64,000 nt of DNA from Polyangiaceae bacterium. Lineage in GTDB: Bacteria > Myxococcota_A > Polyangia > Polyangiales > Polyangiaceae. The position numbers and the translations under genes were made by a program. How positions within the stretch are numbered: position 1 is the first letter of the stretch; the number at the start of each line of letters is the position of its first letter. Positions 52,028 through 60,032 of this stretch are shown one piece after another. Location of the stretch: assembly GCA_025937835.1 (NCBI GenBank), contig JAICQO010000004.1, positions 1 through 64,000 of the forward strand, in the 5' to 3' direction. The notes beneath the pieces were generated by a model that had not been told where the DNA came from, made no database searches, and was given only the letters and a program-made list of their open reading frames with translations.

Positions 52028-52821
52028 CGCGTGTCTCCGCCGTCTTCTTCTTCTCCGTCCTCGTCGTCGTCGTCGTCCGAGTCGGTCTCGTCATCGTCGT
52101 CGAGCTCGTCCGCGTCGTCGTCGAGCTCGTCGTCCTCGGTCTCTTCGCTGGCTTCGTCCTCGTCGGCGAACTCGGCCGCTTCGTCGGCCAGCGCTTGAAT
52201 CGCCTGGCGGATCCGCGCGCGCGCCTTCGGGGTGGGACGACCCTCGACGATCACCCACGCCTCCTCGGCGGTGATGAGCCGCATCGAAAGGCGCTCGAGC
52301 GCGCCGCTCGTGAGGCGAGCCCCGGCGCCTTCGGCGCGGAGCCTCGTGTACACCACGCCGCCGCCCTCGCTGTCGGCCTGGCTCCGATCCTCGACGAGCG
52401 TGATGCCGGCGGATTCGGCGAACGCCGCTGCTTGCTCGGGCTCGAAGGGCCCGCGCGGCTCCCAGCCGATGCGCAGCCCCGGCCGCTCGAGCGTCTTCAC
52501 CAGAGTTTGGAGCCGGGTTCGCACGCGCTCGCTCGGACCCACGGTCGGCCCGGTCTGCAAGATCAGGAAGCTCGCTTCCACGGCGGCCGCGGCCTCGACC
52601 GCCAGGCTCATCTCGGCGGGGGCTTCGAGCGCCTTCTTGGTGAGCTCCGGCGGGGCGAGCACCGAGAACGCCACTCGGCCGGCGGCTCCCCCCTTCATCC
52701 GGCGCAGCACCTTGGCAGGCGGTAAGCGGGCGGGATCGGCGCGGAGCTCCAGAACGTCGAAGCGCCGGGCATATTCTTCGATGCCGCCGGTGAGGGACGT
52801 CAAGCCGACTCGGAGGAGCAT
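52024..52821 (-). CDS. DUF72-like (YecE family) TIM-barrel protein with acidic tail
   Basis: 265 residues. Diverged but recognisable DUF72 pattern: 'LTSLTGGIEEYARRFDVLELRADPARLPP' for the N-terminal 'Y...fdtvEinstFYrlP', 'RVAFSVLAPPELT' for 'F.FsvKaP..iT', 'LILQTGPTVGPS' for 'lfQlPPsf', and 'VVYTRLRAEG' for 'vYvRlHG'. The last ~47 residues are nearly all Asp/Glu/Ser ('DDDDETDSDDDDDEDGEEED'), not part of the usual family. Its function in general is unknown. The 4-bp overlap with the GGT-like gene suggests a joint role. Confidence 0.7.
   Translation of the reverse strand: MLLRVGLTSLTGGIEEYARRFDVLELRADPARLPPAKVLRRMKGGAAGRVAFSVLAPPELTKKALEAPAEMSLAVEAAAAVEASFLILQTGPTVGPSERVRTRLQTLVKTLERPGLRIGWEPRGPFEPEQAAAFAESAGITLVEDRSQADSEGGGVVYTRLRAEGAGARLTSGALERLSMRLITAEEAWVIVEGRPTPKARARIRQAIQALADEAAEFADEDEASEETEDDELDDDADELDDDDETDSDDDDDEDGEEEDGGDTR
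52040..52170. repeat. Low-complexity GAC/GAG (cgt/cct) triplet tract
   Basis: A run of mainly CGT, CCT, CTC and TCG triplets on the plus strand, for example 'cctcgtcgtcgtcgtcgtcc', encoding the acidic tail of the DUF72-like protein on the minus strand. Serine-rich plus-strand ORFs across it are shadows. Such a tract may change length by slippage. Confidence 0.65.
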
Positions 52822-52888
52822 GGGGCGAGCGGCTTCCCACGGCGGACCTCGCCGCGCAACCTTTCGTAGGCCGCTTTCTGCCGAGGTC

Positions 52889-53782
52889 TCAGGTCAGGCC
52901 GATGCCGCTCGTCAAAAGCTCGAGAAATGCCCGCGCCGTCGCGGACAGCTCCCGGTCCTTCCTGTGGATGACCCCGACCGACCGCGTGTACGGTCCGTCG
53001 CTCGGTGAGAGCGCGACCAGCGTCCGCGCCCGCGTCTCGTTCTTGACCGTATTCTCGGGGAGGATCGACACGCCGAGGCCGGCTTCCACCGAGCGCTTGA
53101 TGGTCTCGATGTTGTCGAACTCGGTCACGATGTTGACGGGAACCCCCTGCTCCTTGAGTAGACGGTCGACCACACGCCGGGTCGGCACGCCCCGATCGAA
53201 GGCTACGAACGGCTCGCGGGCCAGGAGTGAGAGCGGGACCTCGCGGCGCCGAGCCAGACGGTGTTCGGGGCTACACACCACGACCAGCGCCTCCGGCTTG
53301 AGCGGCACGACCTCGATCCGCGCACGGCGGAGCGGCTGGGCCACGACGCCGAGGTCGACCGTGCCGTCGAGCAAGCCCGCGTAGACCCGGTCGGTCCGGA
53401 TGTATTCGACGCGCACGTTGACCTGCGGGTGCATGCGCAGGAATTGCTTCACGAACGGCGGCAGTGCGTGAAGCCCCAGGCTGTACACGGTCGCGACACG
53501 CAGCGTGCCGCTCACCACCTCCGGGCGCTGCCGCAGCTTCTGTTCCAGCGTATTGAGCTGTTGGAGGATCAGCTTGCTCTGGGTGTAGAGCAGCCGCCCC
53601 GCCTCGGTCGGCACCGCGAGCCGCCCCGGGCGTCGCTCCACCAGTCGCCGATCGTAACGCCGCTCGAGCGCGGTGAGCTGCTGGCTCACGGCCGACTGCG
53701 TCACGAAGTTGAGCTTGCCAGCTTCACTGAAGCTGCCGGTTTCGACCAGGTCGCAGAACGTCTTCAGGGTCTCGATGTGCAC
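52889..53782 (-). CDS. LysR-family transcriptional regulator
   Basis: 297 residues, GTG start. The winged helix-turn-helix is clear: 'TLKTFCDLVETGSFSEAGKLNFVTQSAVSQQLTALERRYDRRLVERR'. The effector-binding half has 'GTLRVATVYSLGLHALPPFVKQFL', 'VDLGVVAQPLRRARIEVVPL' and 'EAGLGVSILPENTV', like CysB/CbbR-type proteins. It is divergent from the sdh operon with 151 bp between starts containing repeats and a dyad, so it probably controls sdh and itself. Effector unknown. Confidence 0.9.
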   Translation of the reverse strand: MHIETLKTFCDLVETGSFSEAGKLNFVTQSAVSQQLTALERRYDRRLVERRPGRLAVPTEAGRLLYTQSKLILQQLNTLEQKLRQRPEVVSGTLRVATVYSLGLHALPPFVKQFLRMHPQVNVRVEYIRTDRVYAGLLDGTVDLGVVAQPLRRARIEVVPLKPEALVVVCSPEHRLARRREVPLSLLAREPFVAFDRGVPTRRVVDRLLKEQGVPVNIVTEFDNIETIKRSVEAGLGVSILPENTVKNETRARTLVALSPSDGPYTRSVGVIHRKDRELSATARAFLELLTSGIGLT

Positions 53783-53933
53783 GGGTCGCCCATTAGCAAA
53801 ACTTATCTGCCACGTTACGCGATTGAATGCGACTTATCGCTTGCATTCGACTAGAAATCCCGTTGCGACGCGACTCTGGCACACGGGCCGGCGCCGCGAT
53901 CGCACGCGTTTTCCGAAGGAGCTCCGAGCATCC
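53783..53933. promoter_or_regulatory. LysR/sdh divergent control region with dyad and direct repeats
   Basis: The 151-bp gap contains GAATGC (53825) and GCATTC (53843) as an inverted repeat with 12 bases between, and ACTTATC twice, at 53801 and 53832, 31 bp apart, about three helical turns. Both sit in a locally AT-richer stretch and are reasonable LysR sites. AAGGAG at 53916-53921 is the sdhC ribosome-binding site. Confidence 0.5.
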
Positions 53934-54764
53934 ATGACGACGAGGCACCTGCCCACCCTCGGCGGGCACCCCCAAGAATTCGGGGGCACGCTGCGCACCG
54001 ACAACTGGTGGATCGGACCGCTGATCACCGTAATCGTGTTCACCGGATTCAGCGTGTACGTGACCTGGGCGCTGTTCCAGGGTGAACACTACTACACCGA
54101 TCCGTACCTGAGCCCGCTCTACTCTCCGGTGTTGTTCAGCAAGCTCGACGCCGCGGGCGCCGCGCCGCTCCAGCACGTCTGGATCGGCGAGTGGCCGAGC
54201 TGGTGGCCGAACTGGTGGTTTTTGCCCGCCTCCCCGGCGCTGTTGATCCTGATCTTCCCGCTCTTGTTCCGCTTCACTTGTTACTACTACCGGAAGGCCT
54301 ACTACCGCTCGTTCGCGGGTTCGCCGCCCGGTTGTGCCGTGAGCCCCGGTAACCGCCCGCACTACAAGGGCGAGACCGGCTTTCTGATCTTCCAGAACAT
54401 CCACCGTTACGCGCTGTACGCAGCGCTCTGTTACGTGGTGATTCTGAGCTACGACGCGATCCTCGCGTTCTTCAAGGACGGCCAGTTCGGGATCGGCGTC
54501 GGCAGCATCGTGCTCACCGTCAACGCGATCCTGATCTCGTCTTACACCTTCGGCTGCCACTCCTTCCGCCACCTGATCGGCGGCCGCAGCGACTGCATGT
54601 CGTGCGGCAAGGCCACCGTTCAGTACAAGGCCTGGAAGGGCGCTTCGTGGTTCAACAGCCGCCACATGTTGTTTGCCTGGTTGAGCCTGGTCTGGGTCGG
54701 GTTCACCGACCTCTACGTGCGCCTGGTCAGCATGGGCGTGATCCGAGACCTCAACACCTGGTGA
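53934..54764 (+). CDS. sdhC: Succinate dehydrogenase/fumarate reductase membrane anchor subunit
   Basis: 276 residues from the ATG at 53934; the ORF-track start overlaps the regulator gene. About five membrane helices (near 24-47, 91-112, 148-171, 181-204, 238-262). Single-subunit anchor; no sdhD. Between helices 4 and 5 it reads 'CHSFRHLIGGRSDCMSCGK': Cys208, His209, His213, Cys221, Cys224. This resembles actinobacterial Sdh1-type anchors, where, as I recall, a membrane Rieske-type [2Fe-2S] cluster has been seen; these residues are possible ligands. Extra His in 'NIHRYALY' and 'NSRHMLFAW' could instead bind haem. It starts the operon, 4 bp before sdhA. Confidence 0.86.
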   Translation: MTTRHLPTLGGHPQEFGGTLRTDNWWIGPLITVIVFTGFSVYVTWALFQGEHYYTDPYLSPLYSPVLFSKLDAAGAAPLQHVWIGEWPSWWPNWWFLPASPALLILIFPLLFRFTCYYYRKAYYRSFAGSPPGCAVSPGNRPHYKGETGFLIFQNIHRYALYAALCYVVILSYDAILAFFKDGQFGIGVGSIVLTVNAILISSYTFGCHSFRHLIGGRSDCMSCGKATVQYKAWKGASWFNSRHMLFAWLSLVWVGFTDLYVRLVSMGVIRDLNTW

Positions 54765-54768
54765 TCCG

Positions 54769-56622
54769 ATGCTGGACGTATCCGAACTACAAACTGTCGA
54801 GCACGACGTGGTCGTGATCGGCGCCGGCGGCGCAGGCCTGCGCGCCGCCATCGAATCCAGCGCGCGCGGCATGAACACGGCCGTGATTTCCAAGAGCCTG
54901 CTCGGCAAGGCTCACACCGTGATGGCCGAAGGCGGCATGGCCGCGGCGCTCGGCAACGTCGACGCGCGCGACAGCTGGAAGGTGCACTTCCGCGACACCA
55001 TGCGCGGCGGCAAGTTCCTGAACGTGTGGCGCATGGCGGAGCTCCACGCCAAGCACGCTCCGGCGCGCGTGCGCGAGCTCGAGGACTGGGGCGCGGTCTT
55101 CGATCGCACCAAAGAGGGCCTGATCAGCCAGCGTAACTTCGGCGGCCACCGCCACCCGCGCCTCGCGCACGTCGGCGACCGCACCGGCCTCGAGCTGATC
55201 CGCACCCTGCAAGACCACGGCATTCACCAGGGCATCACCTTCCACATGGAGTGCACTGCGCTCCGGCTGCTGAAGGACGGCGACCGGATCGCCGGCGTGC
55301 TCGCTTACTTCCGCGAGACCGGGCGTTTCCTGCTCCTGCGCTGCAAGGCCGTGATTTTGGCGACGGGCGGCGCCGGCAAGGCCTGGCGCGTGACCTCGAA
55401 CTCCTGGGAGTACACCGGCGACGGCTACGCCCTCGCCTACGAGGCGGGCGCCGAGCTGATGGACATCGAGTTCACCCAGTTTCACCCGACGGGCATGGTC
55501 TGGCCGCTCAGCGTGCGCGGCATCCTCGTCACCGAGGGTGTGCGCGGCGACGGCGGCATCTTGCTGAACAAAGACGGCAAGCGCTTCATGTTCGAGTACA
55601 TCCCGGAGAAATTCGCGGCCGAGACCGCCAACACCGTGGAGGAGGCCTCGCGCTGGCTCGACGGCGACAAGAACGCGCGCCGCCCGCCCGAGCTCCTGAC
55701 TCGCGACGTGGTAGCCCGCTCGATCCGCGCCGAGGTGAAGGCCGGCCGCGGCTCGCCGCACGGTGGCGCGTTCCTCGACATCGCCTCGCGCCGCCCGGCG
55801 GATTTCATCAAGCGGCGCCTGCCTGGCATGTACCACCAGTTCAAGGAGCTGGCCGAGGTAGACATCACCAAGGAGCCGATGGAAGTCGGGCCGACGCTCC
55901 ACTACTTCATGGGCGGTGTGCGCGTGGACGCCGATACGCAACAGACCCGCGTCAACGGTCTGTTCGCTTGCGGTGAGTGCGCCGCCGGCATGCACGGCGC
56001 GAACCGGCTCGGCGGCAACTCGCTGTCCGATCTGATCGTGTTCGGGCGACTCGCGGGCCTCGGCGCGTCGAACTACGTGACGGCGCTCTCGTCCCAGGTT
56101 CGCGCCGACGACGAGCAGATCCGCGCCGCCGTCCGCAGCGCGACCGACATCCTGAACCGGCAGAGCGGAGAGAACCCGTACGCCCTGCACGAGGACCTGC
56201 AGGAAATCATGGAAGACTGCGTCGGCATCGTGCGCGTCGAAGACGAGCTGAAGGACGGGGTGAACCGGATCCAGGCCCTGAAAGAGCGCGTCAAGAACGT
56301 GAAGGCCAACGGCTCGAGCCAGTACAACCCCGGCTGGCACGAGGCGATCTCGATGGGCTCGCTGATGGTCTCGGCCGAGGCCGTGGCTCGTGCGGCGTTG
56401 ATGCGGCAGGAGAGCCGCGGCGCGCACACTCGCCTCGACTACGAGGGCGAGCGCGACGAGTGGCTGCAATACAACATCGTGATCAAGAAGGGCGCGGACG
56501 GCCAGATGCAGGTCGATAAAGAGCAGCGCAAGGAGCCGCCCGCCTACCTCAAAGAAATCGCGAACGCGAAGATCGAAGACCTCGAAGCCGGCAAGGTCGG
56601 GCAGAACGCCCCCGCCGACTGA
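54769..56622 (+). CDS. sdhA: Succinate dehydrogenase/fumarate reductase flavoprotein subunit
   Basis: 617 residues. FAD domain: 'HDVVVIGAGGAGLRAAIE' Gly loop, then 'GKAHTVMAEGGMAAA' with the His position used for covalent FAD attachment. The capping and catalytic parts follow: 'EFTQFHPTGMVWPL', 'VTEGVRGDGGILLN', 'HYFMGGVRVDADTQQTRVNGLFACGECAAGMHGANRLGGNSL'. The C-terminal helical region binds SdhB. 'MAEGG' and the 'SNSWEYTGDGYALAYEAGAELMD' spacing fit the SdhA type seen in actinobacteria and myxobacteria. 4 bp after sdhC, 29 bp before sdhB. Direction in vivo is not decided by sequence. Confidence 0.96.
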   Translation: MLDVSELQTVEHDVVVIGAGGAGLRAAIESSARGMNTAVISKSLLGKAHTVMAEGGMAAALGNVDARDSWKVHFRDTMRGGKFLNVWRMAELHAKHAPARVRELEDWGAVFDRTKEGLISQRNFGGHRHPRLAHVGDRTGLELIRTLQDHGIHQGITFHMECTALRLLKDGDRIAGVLAYFRETGRFLLLRCKAVILATGGAGKAWRVTSNSWEYTGDGYALAYEAGAELMDIEFTQFHPTGMVWPLSVRGILVTEGVRGDGGILLNKDGKRFMFEYIPEKFAAETANTVEEASRWLDGDKNARRPPELLTRDVVARSIRAEVKAGRGSPHGGAFLDIASRRPADFIKRRLPGMYHQFKELAEVDITKEPMEVGPTLHYFMGGVRVDADTQQTRVNGLFACGECAAGMHGANRLGGNSLSDLIVFGRLAGLGASNYVTALSSQVRADDEQIRAAVRSATDILNRQSGENPYALHEDLQEIMEDCVGIVRVEDELKDGVNRIQALKERVKNVKANGSSQYNPGWHEAISMGSLMVSAEAVARAALMRQESRGAHTRLDYEGERDEWLQYNIVIKKGADGQMQVDKEQRKEPPAYLKEIANAKIEDLEAGKVGQNAPAD

Positions 56623-56651
56623 GCAGAAGCCAGGGCGAACAGGAGTCCAAG

Positions 56652-57434
56652 ATGGCGTTGAGAAAGTTCAGAGTCTGGCGTGGAGACGGCCAGGGCGGCG
56701 AGTTCAAGGAGTACGATATCGAGGTCGACCCGGGCATGGTCGTGCTCGACGTGATCCACCGCATCCAGGCGAAACAGGCCAACGATCTGGCGGTGCGCTG
56801 GAACTGCAAGGCCGGCAAATGCGGCTCGTGCAGCATGGAAATCAACGGCAAGCCGCGGCTGTCGTGCATGACGCGCATGAACGCCTACGGGCCGGACGAG
56901 ACCATCACCGTCCAGCCGCTGAAGACGTTCCCCGTGATCAAGGATCTGGTCACGGACGTGTCCTTCAACTACCGCCAGAACAAGCGCATCCGGCCGTTCA
57001 AGCCCGGGCCCAAGGGCGCCGACGGCAACCACCGCATGTTCCAGGAGGACGTCGATCGCACCCAGGAGTTCCGCAAGTGCATCGAGTGCTTCCTGTGTCA
57101 GGACGTTTGCCACGTACTCCGTGATCGCGATGGCAAGGATCAGGATCGCTTCGTCGGGCCGCGCTTCATGATCCGCGCTGCGAGCCTGGAGATGCACCCG
57201 CTCGACACCGACGATCGCATCCCGGAGATCCGCAAAGAGTACGGGTCGGGCCTGTGCAACATCACGCGCTGCTGCACCGAGGTGTGCCCCGAGCACATCG
57301 GCATCACCGACAACGGCATCATCCCGCTCAAGGAGCGCGTCGTGGATCGCTACTTCGACCCGATCACGATGCTCGGCCGCACCATCTTCGGCATCAAGAA
57401 GCGGAAGAAAACGCTGGCTGAAGGCGGCGAGTAG
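56652..57434 (+). CDS. sdhB: Succinate dehydrogenase/fumarate reductase iron-sulfur subunit
   Basis: 260 residues. N-terminal ferredoxin domain: the [2Fe-2S] cysteines lie in 'CKAGKCGSCSMEINGKPRLSC'. The C-terminal domain binds [4Fe-4S] and [3Fe-4S] via 'CIECFLCQDVC' and 'CNITRCCTEVCPEHIGITDNG'. It passes electrons from FAD to quinone through the SdhC anchor. The 'KRKKTLAEGGE' tail is short. Operon order sdhC-sdhA-sdhB, as in actinobacterial complexes. Confidence 0.96.
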   Translation: MALRKFRVWRGDGQGGEFKEYDIEVDPGMVVLDVIHRIQAKQANDLAVRWNCKAGKCGSCSMEINGKPRLSCMTRMNAYGPDETITVQPLKTFPVIKDLVTDVSFNYRQNKRIRPFKPGPKGADGNHRMFQEDVDRTQEFRKCIECFLCQDVCHVLRDRDGKDQDRFVGPRFMIRAASLEMHPLDTDDRIPEIRKEYGSGLCNITRCCTEVCPEHIGITDNGIIPLKERVVDRYFDPITMLGRTIFGIKKRKKTLAEGGE

Positions 57435-57464
57435 CAGCCAAGTCAAGAGCGGGGGCAAGCGCCA

Positions 57465-57483
57465 CGTGGCGGGTCCCGCCACG
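57465..57483 (+). terminator. Hairpin after the sdh operon
   Basis: CGTGGCGG, loop GTC, CCGCCACG: a perfect 8-bp stem about 30 bp after the sdhB stop, GC-rich and without T-run. The ~195 bp to the next gene must also contain that gene's promoter; nothing more is recognised. Confidence 0.5.
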
Positions 57484-57629
57484 CGACCCCCGGAACGCGA
57501 CCGACAGCCGCTCCTTCTCGCCGCGGAGCGTCAAATCCATTGCCAATGGCGCGGGGGCCGTGTACGGAAGGAAATTGCCCGGAGCAGCCGGCCTCGCGCC
57601 GCTTGTCTCTCCCCACCCCTCTCGAGTTC

Positions 57630-59048
57630 ATGCTGGATTCGCTGATCGCAGGCATGGTCGTCGCCGGTCGATACCGACTCGATCAGCGGTTCGCGAGCGG
57701 AGCTTGTGGCTCGCTGTGGCACGCCAAGGACGAAACCACGCACCTGCCGTGCACGGTTCGCCTGGCTGATACCGGCGTCGTGGATCTGCGCGCGGCGCGC
57801 GAGCGCTTCGAGCGCGAGGTCCAGGCCGCCGAGGCCTTGCGCTGCGAGAACGTGGTGAACGTGATCGACCACGGCGAGTGGAGCGACATGCCGTTCGTCG
57901 TGTTCGAGGCGTTGCAGGGCGAGGACCTGGCGACGCGCCTGCGCCGCGAGGGCCGGCTCGACCCCGCCCAGGTGATCGAGCTCGTGTCGGACATCGCACA
58001 CGCGCTGAGCCGCGCGCACGACCTCGGCATCGTGCATCGGGATCTCAAGCCGGAGCAGATTTTCCTGGTGCGCGTCGGCGCGCGCGAGGTCGCCAAGGTG
58101 CTCGACTTCGGAGTCGCAGGCGCCGGTTCGGCGCTGCATCGCGCCACCAAGGTGGGGCACCACCTCGGGCTGCCGCTGTACACGAGCCCGGAGCAGGCCG
58201 CGGGCGAACCGGTAGATTTTCGCTCGGATCTATGGGCGCTCGGCGCGGTCGCCTATCACTGCCTGGTCGGGCGCCCACCGTTCGACAGCCCGGCGCTCGA
58301 CACGCTGCTCACCCAGATTTCCTCGGGGGACGTGCCGGAGCTCCACGGGCTGGATCCGGACTTGCCCGCCGCGCTCGACGCCTGGTGCGAGAACGCGCTG
58401 TCGCGCGATCCCGAGCTGCGTTTCCAGTCCGCCGAAGAGCTTTCGGACGCCTTCGCCCACGCGTTCCAGCGGGCCACGCTCACCGGTCACCCCTCGCCCG
58501 AGTGGCGGGCGCGCGAGGTTCGACGCTCGATTTCGCCGGCCACGGACAGCTTCAGCGAAGCGCCGCTCAGCCGCCAGCGCGCGGCCTGGGTGTCGCCGGC
58601 GCGGCGCCGCGCGCTGCGCGTGTCGGCTGGCGCCATGCTCGGTTTGCTCGTGGTGATGCTCGGCGTGGCGCTGCTGCGGGAGCCGCCCCGCTCGAGCAAT
58701 CTGGCCTCGCTTTCACCCGCCAAGCCGGCTGCCAACCGCGCGTCATCGGAAGCAGCGAAAGCCGCTCCGGCCACGGTAGCCGAGGTCGAAAAGGTCACGC
58801 CCCCCGTCGCGGAAGAGAATCAAACGCTGCTGCCCGCGCTGGCCGAGGCCGCGCCGTGCCAGGCCCTGCCCGCCGGCGCCGCGCCGATCGCCGGGCCAGC
58901 CGCTACTGCGCCCGCGTCCCCCGTGGTGCCCGCGAAAGCCAAGCCGAGCACTGAAGACAGCGCGGCCCGTCGCGAGCGCAAGACCGCAGCGCGCCGTGAC
59001 GCCAGCGTGCTGCGCAGCGTGAGCGACGAGCCGGACTACGGCATCTGA
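57630..59048 (+). CDS. Membrane Ser/Thr kinase-like protein, probable pseudokinase
   Basis: 472 residues from the ATG at 57630; the ORF-track TTG adds a Pro/Arg lead. Kinase fold with Gly loop 'FASGACGSLWHA', αC Glu in 'FEREVQAAEAL', 'VHRDLKPEQIFLV', 'VLDFGVAG', 'PLYTSPEQAAG'. The β3 'AxK' Lys is Arg ('CTVRLAD') and the catalytic-loop Asn is Gln, changes that usually abolish phosphotransfer. A single membrane helix lies near 340-360 ('LRVSAGAMLGLLVVMLGVALL'), then a Pro/Ala/Glu-rich periplasmic tail. Stop codons of this gene and the convergent acyltransferase overlap by 13 bp. Confidence 0.82.
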   Translation: MLDSLIAGMVVAGRYRLDQRFASGACGSLWHAKDETTHLPCTVRLADTGVVDLRAARERFEREVQAAEALRCENVVNVIDHGEWSDMPFVVFEALQGEDLATRLRREGRLDPAQVIELVSDIAHALSRAHDLGIVHRDLKPEQIFLVRVGAREVAKVLDFGVAGAGSALHRATKVGHHLGLPLYTSPEQAAGEPVDFRSDLWALGAVAYHCLVGRPPFDSPALDTLLTQISSGDVPELHGLDPDLPAALDAWCENALSRDPELRFQSAEELSDAFAHAFQRATLTGHPSPEWRAREVRRSISPATDSFSEAPLSRQRAAWVSPARRRALRVSAGAMLGLLVVMLGVALLREPPRSSNLASLSPAKPAANRASSEAAKAAPATVAEVEKVTPPVAEENQTLLPALAEAAPCQALPAGAAPIAGPAATAPASPVVPAKAKPSTEDSAARRERKTAARRDASVLRSVSDEPDYGI

Positions 59049-59986
59049 GCGTCCGCTCCGTCGAAGCGGAACCACTGCGTCGGGTGCTCCGACAAAAACG
59101 CTTCGAGCGCGTCCACTGTGGTCTGCGCAGCGGCTCCTCGAGCAGCGGCGTCGGCCGTCCGCGTCAAGGCGACGGCAGGGCGTACGCGCACCTCGTAATC
59201 GAAGAAGCCGACGCGGCGGGCGAACACCGGCACGATCGGCGCGCCGCTCAGCTGGGCCAGGCGAAATGGGCCTTCTGGCACCCGAAAGGGCCGATCGAAC
59301 AGCTCCGCCGACAGCGCGCGGCCGCTCGGCGCGCCGCGGTCGAGCTGCAGCGCCACGATCCCGCCGCGCTCGAGGTGCCGCAGCAGGCTCACGCCCGCGA
59401 GCAGATCGTCGCCCACGTGCAGTACGCGCACGCCCTCGCGCTCGCGCACGGCGTCGTGGAGATCGCGCGCTTCGCGATCGCGCTCACGCTGCATCACGAC
59501 CACGACCTCGGCGCGCGTGCGTTGACCGAGCGCGCGCGTGAGCGCGTCCCACGGCCCGGCGTGGGCGGTGACCACGATCGCGCCGCGACCTCCGGCTAGC
59601 GCACGCGCGAGCTCGTCTTCTCCGAGCACCGTGAGCCGTGCCCGCTCGGACTCCGGCCGTCCCGCAGCCAGCGCCTCCGCCAGGCAGTGCGCATAGCTCG
59701 TGAACGTACGGAGCACGGCCTGGGACTCCCGCAGCGCCGGCTGCTCTCCCTGGACCCAGCGCAGCGTATCGCGGACCTGACGGCGAGCGTGAGGCAGCGC
59801 GAGCGCAAAGGCCGCTCCGAACACGCTCGGGCTGTAGCGCACCCAAAACCTGGGACCGTGCCGTGCGCCCGCATGCGCCAACTTCCGCCAGAAAGCGCCG
59901 TCGTGGGCGAACGCGCCGAGTGACGAAACCGCCGAAAGCGAGAGCCGCGACGCGAGCTCGCGGATTTGCGCTCGATTTCGCTGCAC
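59036..59986 (-). CDS. LpxL/HtrB-family lysophospholipid/lipid A acyltransferase
   Basis: 316 residues, GTG start. The family transfers a secondary acyl chain to lipid A or related glycolipids at the inner membrane. The HX4D motif is 'VTAHAGPWDALTRAL'; 'ALQLDRGAPSGRALSAELFDRPFRVPEGPFRLAQLSGAPIVPVFARR' holds the family's second motif with the conserved Asp/Arg. 'PTQWFRFDG' near the C-terminus is a typical end. A weak hydrophobic N-terminus may anchor it. No lpx genes are nearby. Confidence 0.86.
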   Translation of the reverse strand: MQRNRAQIRELASRLSLSAVSSLGAFAHDGAFWRKLAHAGARHGPRFWVRYSPSVFGAAFALALPHARRQVRDTLRWVQGEQPALRESQAVLRTFTSYAHCLAEALAAGRPESERARLTVLGEDELARALAGGRGAIVVTAHAGPWDALTRALGQRTRAEVVVVMQRERDREARDLHDAVREREGVRVLHVGDDLLAGVSLLRHLERGGIVALQLDRGAPSGRALSAELFDRPFRVPEGPFRLAQLSGAPIVPVFARRVGFFDYEVRVRPAVALTRTADAAARGAAAQTTVDALEAFLSEHPTQWFRFDGADAQMP

Positions 59987-60032
59987 GCGCGCATGCTAGC
60001 ATTCAGCGCTTCCAAAAGACTGAGGGGTTCCA

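Noticed and set aside
51896-52198. Serine-rich plus-strand ORF
   Set aside because: Reads the complement of the acidic Asp/Glu tail of the DUF72-like gene; a triplet-repeat artefact.
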